NCBI GenBank assembly: GCA_050743625.1
Contig: JBOGED010000574.1
Coordinates: 1-7,939 of the forward strand
DNA: 7,939 bases
DNA from: JBOGED01 sp050743625
Lineage (GTDB): Bacteria; Actinomycetota; Nitriliruptoria; Euzebyales; Egibacteraceae
Direction: 5' to 3'
This document shows, in pieces, positions 6,422 to 7,939 of the stretch (position 1 is the stretch's first letter; each line of letters opens with the position of its first letter). The translations under genes and the position numbers were made by a program. The notes beneath the pieces were generated by a model. It was not told where the DNA came from, did not search any database, and worked only from the letters and a program-made list of their open reading frames with translations.

Positions 6422-6443
6422 GCGACTCCCTATACTGTGCGCC
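6413..6443. promoter_or_regulatory. Compact divergent promoter region with leaderless -10 for vapB-like gene
   Basis: TATACT at 6431-6436 is followed by 7 nt and then the ATG at 6444, with no Shine-Dalgarno sequence. This is the TAnnnT-N7-ATG arrangement of actinomycete leaderless mRNAs. No good -35 box is visible. The short arms GGCGC (6413-6417) and GCGCC (6439-6443) flank the -10 box and could be an operator for an autoregulating antitoxin, but five base pairs in GC-rich DNA is weak evidence. The whole region also contains the start codon of the divergent PhzF-like gene. Confidence 0.5.
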
Positions 6444-6716
6444 ATGGACAAGCAGAGCATCACCCTACGTTTGGACGAGGACCTGATCGGGTTCCTCTGC
6501 AGCGTCGAGGGCAAGAGCATGTCCGAGGTCGCAACCGACGCCATACGCGAGGCGCTGGAGCGGGAAGAACATTACCGGGCCGTCATGAGCTGGTTGGAGG
6601 AACTCAACGAGCGACACGGCGAGCCCACCGAGGAGGACTACGCCTGGGCCGACGAGGTCCTCGCCGAACTCGACGAACCGGCAGGCGCGGGGGACGGCGA
6701 GAGCAGCGCGGCATGA
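6444..6716 (+). CDS. vapB: VapB-type ribbon-helix-helix antitoxin
   Basis: This 90-residue acidic protein has an N-terminal ribbon-helix-helix DNA-binding segment (beta strand QSITLRLDEDL at 4-14, helices at about 14-22 and 26-40, with the SMSEVATDAIREALE second helix). The C-terminal half is acidic (WLEELNERHGEPTEEDYAWADEVLAELDEP, about 50-79), the usual toxin-binding tail that blocks the PIN active site. The stop overlaps the start of the PIN toxin (ATGA), typical of a vapBC operon. By family knowledge the antitoxin represses its own promoter alone or with the toxin. The start at 6444 fits a leaderless transcript (see promoter entry). An in-frame ATG at 6420 would add eight residues but overlaps the divergent start codon and precedes the -10 box. 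Confidence 0.85.
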   Translation: MDKQSITLRLDEDLIGFLCSVEGKSMSEVATDAIREALEREEHYRAVMSWLEELNERHGEPTEEDYAWADEVLAELDEPAGAGDGESSAA

Positions 6717-7138
6717 GCCGGCGGATAGTTCTGGACGCGGCGGCGTTCGACGTGCTCGACACGCCCAATGTCAAGATCAGCGTATTGATCGAGCGGACCG
6801 TCGGCCGGGGAGACGAAATCTGCTGTGCAGCGGTCACCCTCGCCGAGGTCTGCCGAGGTACCGCGCGTACACGTCGGGTCGAATCTGTGCTTGCTCGTCT
6901 TCGTGCCGGTAAGCGCATCAAGGTCATCCCCACAGACGAGCGGCTCGCGAAGCTCGTCGGCGCGATCCTCAACGAGACGGGCTCGGGAAGCGAACAGCTA
7001 GGCGACGCCCACGTTGTTGCCGCATGCGTAGGCGCAGACTCGGCACTCGTGCTGACCAGCGATCCCGACGACATCGCGGCGCTGGCGGTGGCAGTCCCCG
7101 GGACGCGGATCGTGGTCCGAGATCCCGCGAAGCTCTGA
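6713..7138 (+). CDS. vapC: VapC-type PIN-domain ribonuclease toxin
   Basis: This 141-residue PIN-domain protein is the expected toxin of the pair. The four acidic metal ligands are in place: Asp8 (IVLDAAAF), Glu45 (TLAEVCRG), Asp98 (LGDAHVVAA) and Asp117 (TSDPDDI), so the nuclease should be active. VapC toxins cleave tRNA or rRNA to stop translation; the target here is unknown. The ATG overlaps the antitoxin stop and has no strong Shine-Dalgarno sequence of its own, which suggests translational coupling so that toxin is made after antitoxin. The pair sits between the PhzF-like gene and the ATP-grasp gene without signs of a mobile element. Its codon use is slightly less GC-biased than its neighbours, consistent with transfer but not proof. 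Confidence 0.88.
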   Translation: MSRRIVLDAAAFDVLDTPNVKISVLIERTVGRGDEICCAAVTLAEVCRGTARTRRVESVLARLRAGKRIKVIPTDERLAKLVGAILNETGSGSEQLGDAHVVAACVGADSALVLTSDPDDIAALAVAVPGTRIVVRDPAKL

Positions 7139-7145
7139 CCACCAG

Positions 7146-7158
7146 CGCCCTGTGGGCG
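7146..7158 (+). terminator. Small hairpin after vapC
   Basis: CGCCC and GGGCG form a 5-bp stem with a TGT loop in the 36-nt gap after the vapC stop. There is no T-run. It may be a weak terminator or chance in GC-rich sequence. Confidence 0.2.
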
Positions 7159-7174
7159 GGCGTAGCCTTGCGGG

Positions 7175-7939
7175 ATGGCTGATGCGCTGATTGTGCCGCT
7201 GCGGGAGCTGGACCGGGGGGCGATCGAGGTTGCGGGTGGGAAGGCGGCGAACCTTGGGGAGCTGCTGCGAGCGGGGTTTCCGGTGCCGGACGGGTTCTGC
7301 GTGACGACCGCCGCCTATGCGCTGGCGGCCGAGGGCATTTCAGTCGATGATGCGGCCGCGGCGCGTGAGGAGCTGATGGCAGCGCCCATCCCGGCTGCGG
7401 TGGTCGAGGCGGTCAGCGAGGCGTACCAGGGGCTCGGCGCGGGCACGAAGGTGGCGGTCCGGTCCTCCGCCACGGCCGAGGATCTGCCGTTCGCCAGCTT
7501 CGCGGGGCAGCAGGACACGTTCCTGAACGAGGCGGGAACCGACGAGGTCCTGGATGCGACCAGGCGCTGCTGGGCCTCGCTGTGGACCGACCGCGCGACC
7601 GCGTACCGCGCCGCCAACGACGTCGACCCGCGCTCGGTCCGGCTGGCGGTGGTGGTGCAGCGCATGGTGGACGCCGCCGTGGCGGGGGTCATGTTCACCG
7701 CGAACCCGCTGACCGGGCGCCGCGGGCAGGCGCTGACCGCGAAGGCGCGCGCCCAGCTCCTCATGGTCGGGGAGGACCTGACGGCGGCGGGATGCCTCGC
7801 TGAGGCACAGGACATCTGGTTCCTCGACCTGCGCGACGCGCGACGCGCGGTGGCCGGCGCTCACCTGCGCCCGCTGGTCCGCGAGCGCCGCGCCACCTAC
7901 CAGGCGGAGCTGCGCCGCCGCCACGTGCCACGGCTGCTG
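7175..7939 (+). CDS. PEP synthase/rifampin phosphotransferase-like ATP-grasp protein, apparently with an internal deletion (partial, runs off right edge)
   Basis: 255 codons are open to the window edge. Residues 1-185 match the N-terminal ATP-grasp (PPDK N) domain: GGKAANLGELLRAGFPVPDG (21-40), VAVRSSATAEDLP (93-105), SFAGQQDTFLN (108-118) and VVQRMVDAAVAGVMFTANPLTG (160-181). In this family the next segment should be the IDASxGLGEAVVSG region and the rest of the ATP-grasp domain. Instead, from about 187 the protein resembles the segment that comes just before the C-terminal swivelling His domain (KARAQLLMVGEDL, then DIWFLDLRDARRAV, then RERRATYQAELRRRHVPRLL). This implies an in-frame loss of several hundred residues, including part of the ATP site. 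The start ATG at 7175 follows TAGCCT at 7163-7168 by 6 nt and has no Shine-Dalgarno sequence, so it may be leaderless. The intact enzymes transfer phosphate from ATP via a His domain to pyruvate or rifampin. This copy is probably inactive or repurposed. Confidence 0.75.
   Translation, partial: MADALIVPLRELDRGAIEVAGGKAANLGELLRAGFPVPDGFCVTTAAYALAAEGISVDDAAAAREELMAAPIPAAVVEAVSEAYQGLGAGTKVAVRSSATAEDLPFASFAGQQDTFLNEAGTDEVLDATRRCWASLWTDRATAYRAANDVDPRSVRLAVVVQRMVDAAVAGVMFTANPLTGRRGQALTAKARAQLLMVGEDLTAAGCLAEAQDIWFLDLRDARRAVAGAHLRPLVRERRATYQAELRRRHVPRLL

Noticed and set aside
6422..6544. An N-terminal extension of the PhzF-like protein by 41 residues
   Set aside because: It would be antisense to the vapB-like gene, has no family similarity, and the ATG at 6421 has its own ribosome-binding site followed by the standard family N-terminus.

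Overview
The window is high-GC DNA from an actinomycete. The evidence is a WhiB-type iron-sulfur regulator with all four cysteines and the GIWGG turn (WhiB proteins are essentially restricted to Actinobacteria), GC-rich third codon positions, a TPR-like XRE regulator of the Streptomyces/Actinomadura style, and promoters that look leaderless. I cannot name a genus. There is no rRNA, tRNA, CRISPR array or insertion sequence that I can see.

Layout. (1) 1-1423, minus strand: an XRE-type regulator running off the left edge. (2) 1424-1583: a divergent intergenic region with a perfect 10-bp inverted repeat whose arms both contain CCCGCGGG. (3) 1584-1847, plus strand: an 87-residue WhiB-like protein that appears to start at CTG. 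(4) 1862-5340, minus strand: two ABC-exporter half-transporters joined by an ATGA overlap, convergent with the whiB gene. (5) 5341-5560: the leader region of the ABC operon, with a sigma70-like promoter, an unannotated 28-codon upstream ORF with an excellent Shine-Dalgarno sequence, two inverted repeats and a C-rich, G-poor stretch. (6) 5555-6421, minus strand: a PhzF-family isomerase/epimerase-like enzyme. (7) 6444-7138, plus strand: a VapBC-type toxin-antitoxin pair with an ATGA overlap and a probable leaderless promoter. (8) 7175-7939, plus strand: a PEP synthase/rifampin phosphotransferase-like gene that runs off the right edge and appears to lack a large internal segment.

The most interesting part is region 4-5. 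The two half-transporters carry the complementary sequence asymmetry of a heterodimeric ABC exporter: one has a Walker B Asp in place of the catalytic Glu with a canonical LSGGQ, and the other has the Glu with LSAGQ. The operon is preceded by a translated-looking leader ORF, with a hairpin over its start codon and a C-rich tract before the first transporter gene. This matches the logic of the Bacillus subtilis bmrB-bmrCD system, where translation of a leader peptide controls a heterodimeric multidrug exporter. A comparable, apparently unannotated leader in an actinomycete is my main candidate for a new regulatory system; its function is inferred, not shown.

Other points for a second look are the forced CTG start of the WhiB-like gene, the twin CCCGCGGG inverted repeat in its 5' region, and the internally shortened ATP-grasp enzyme.
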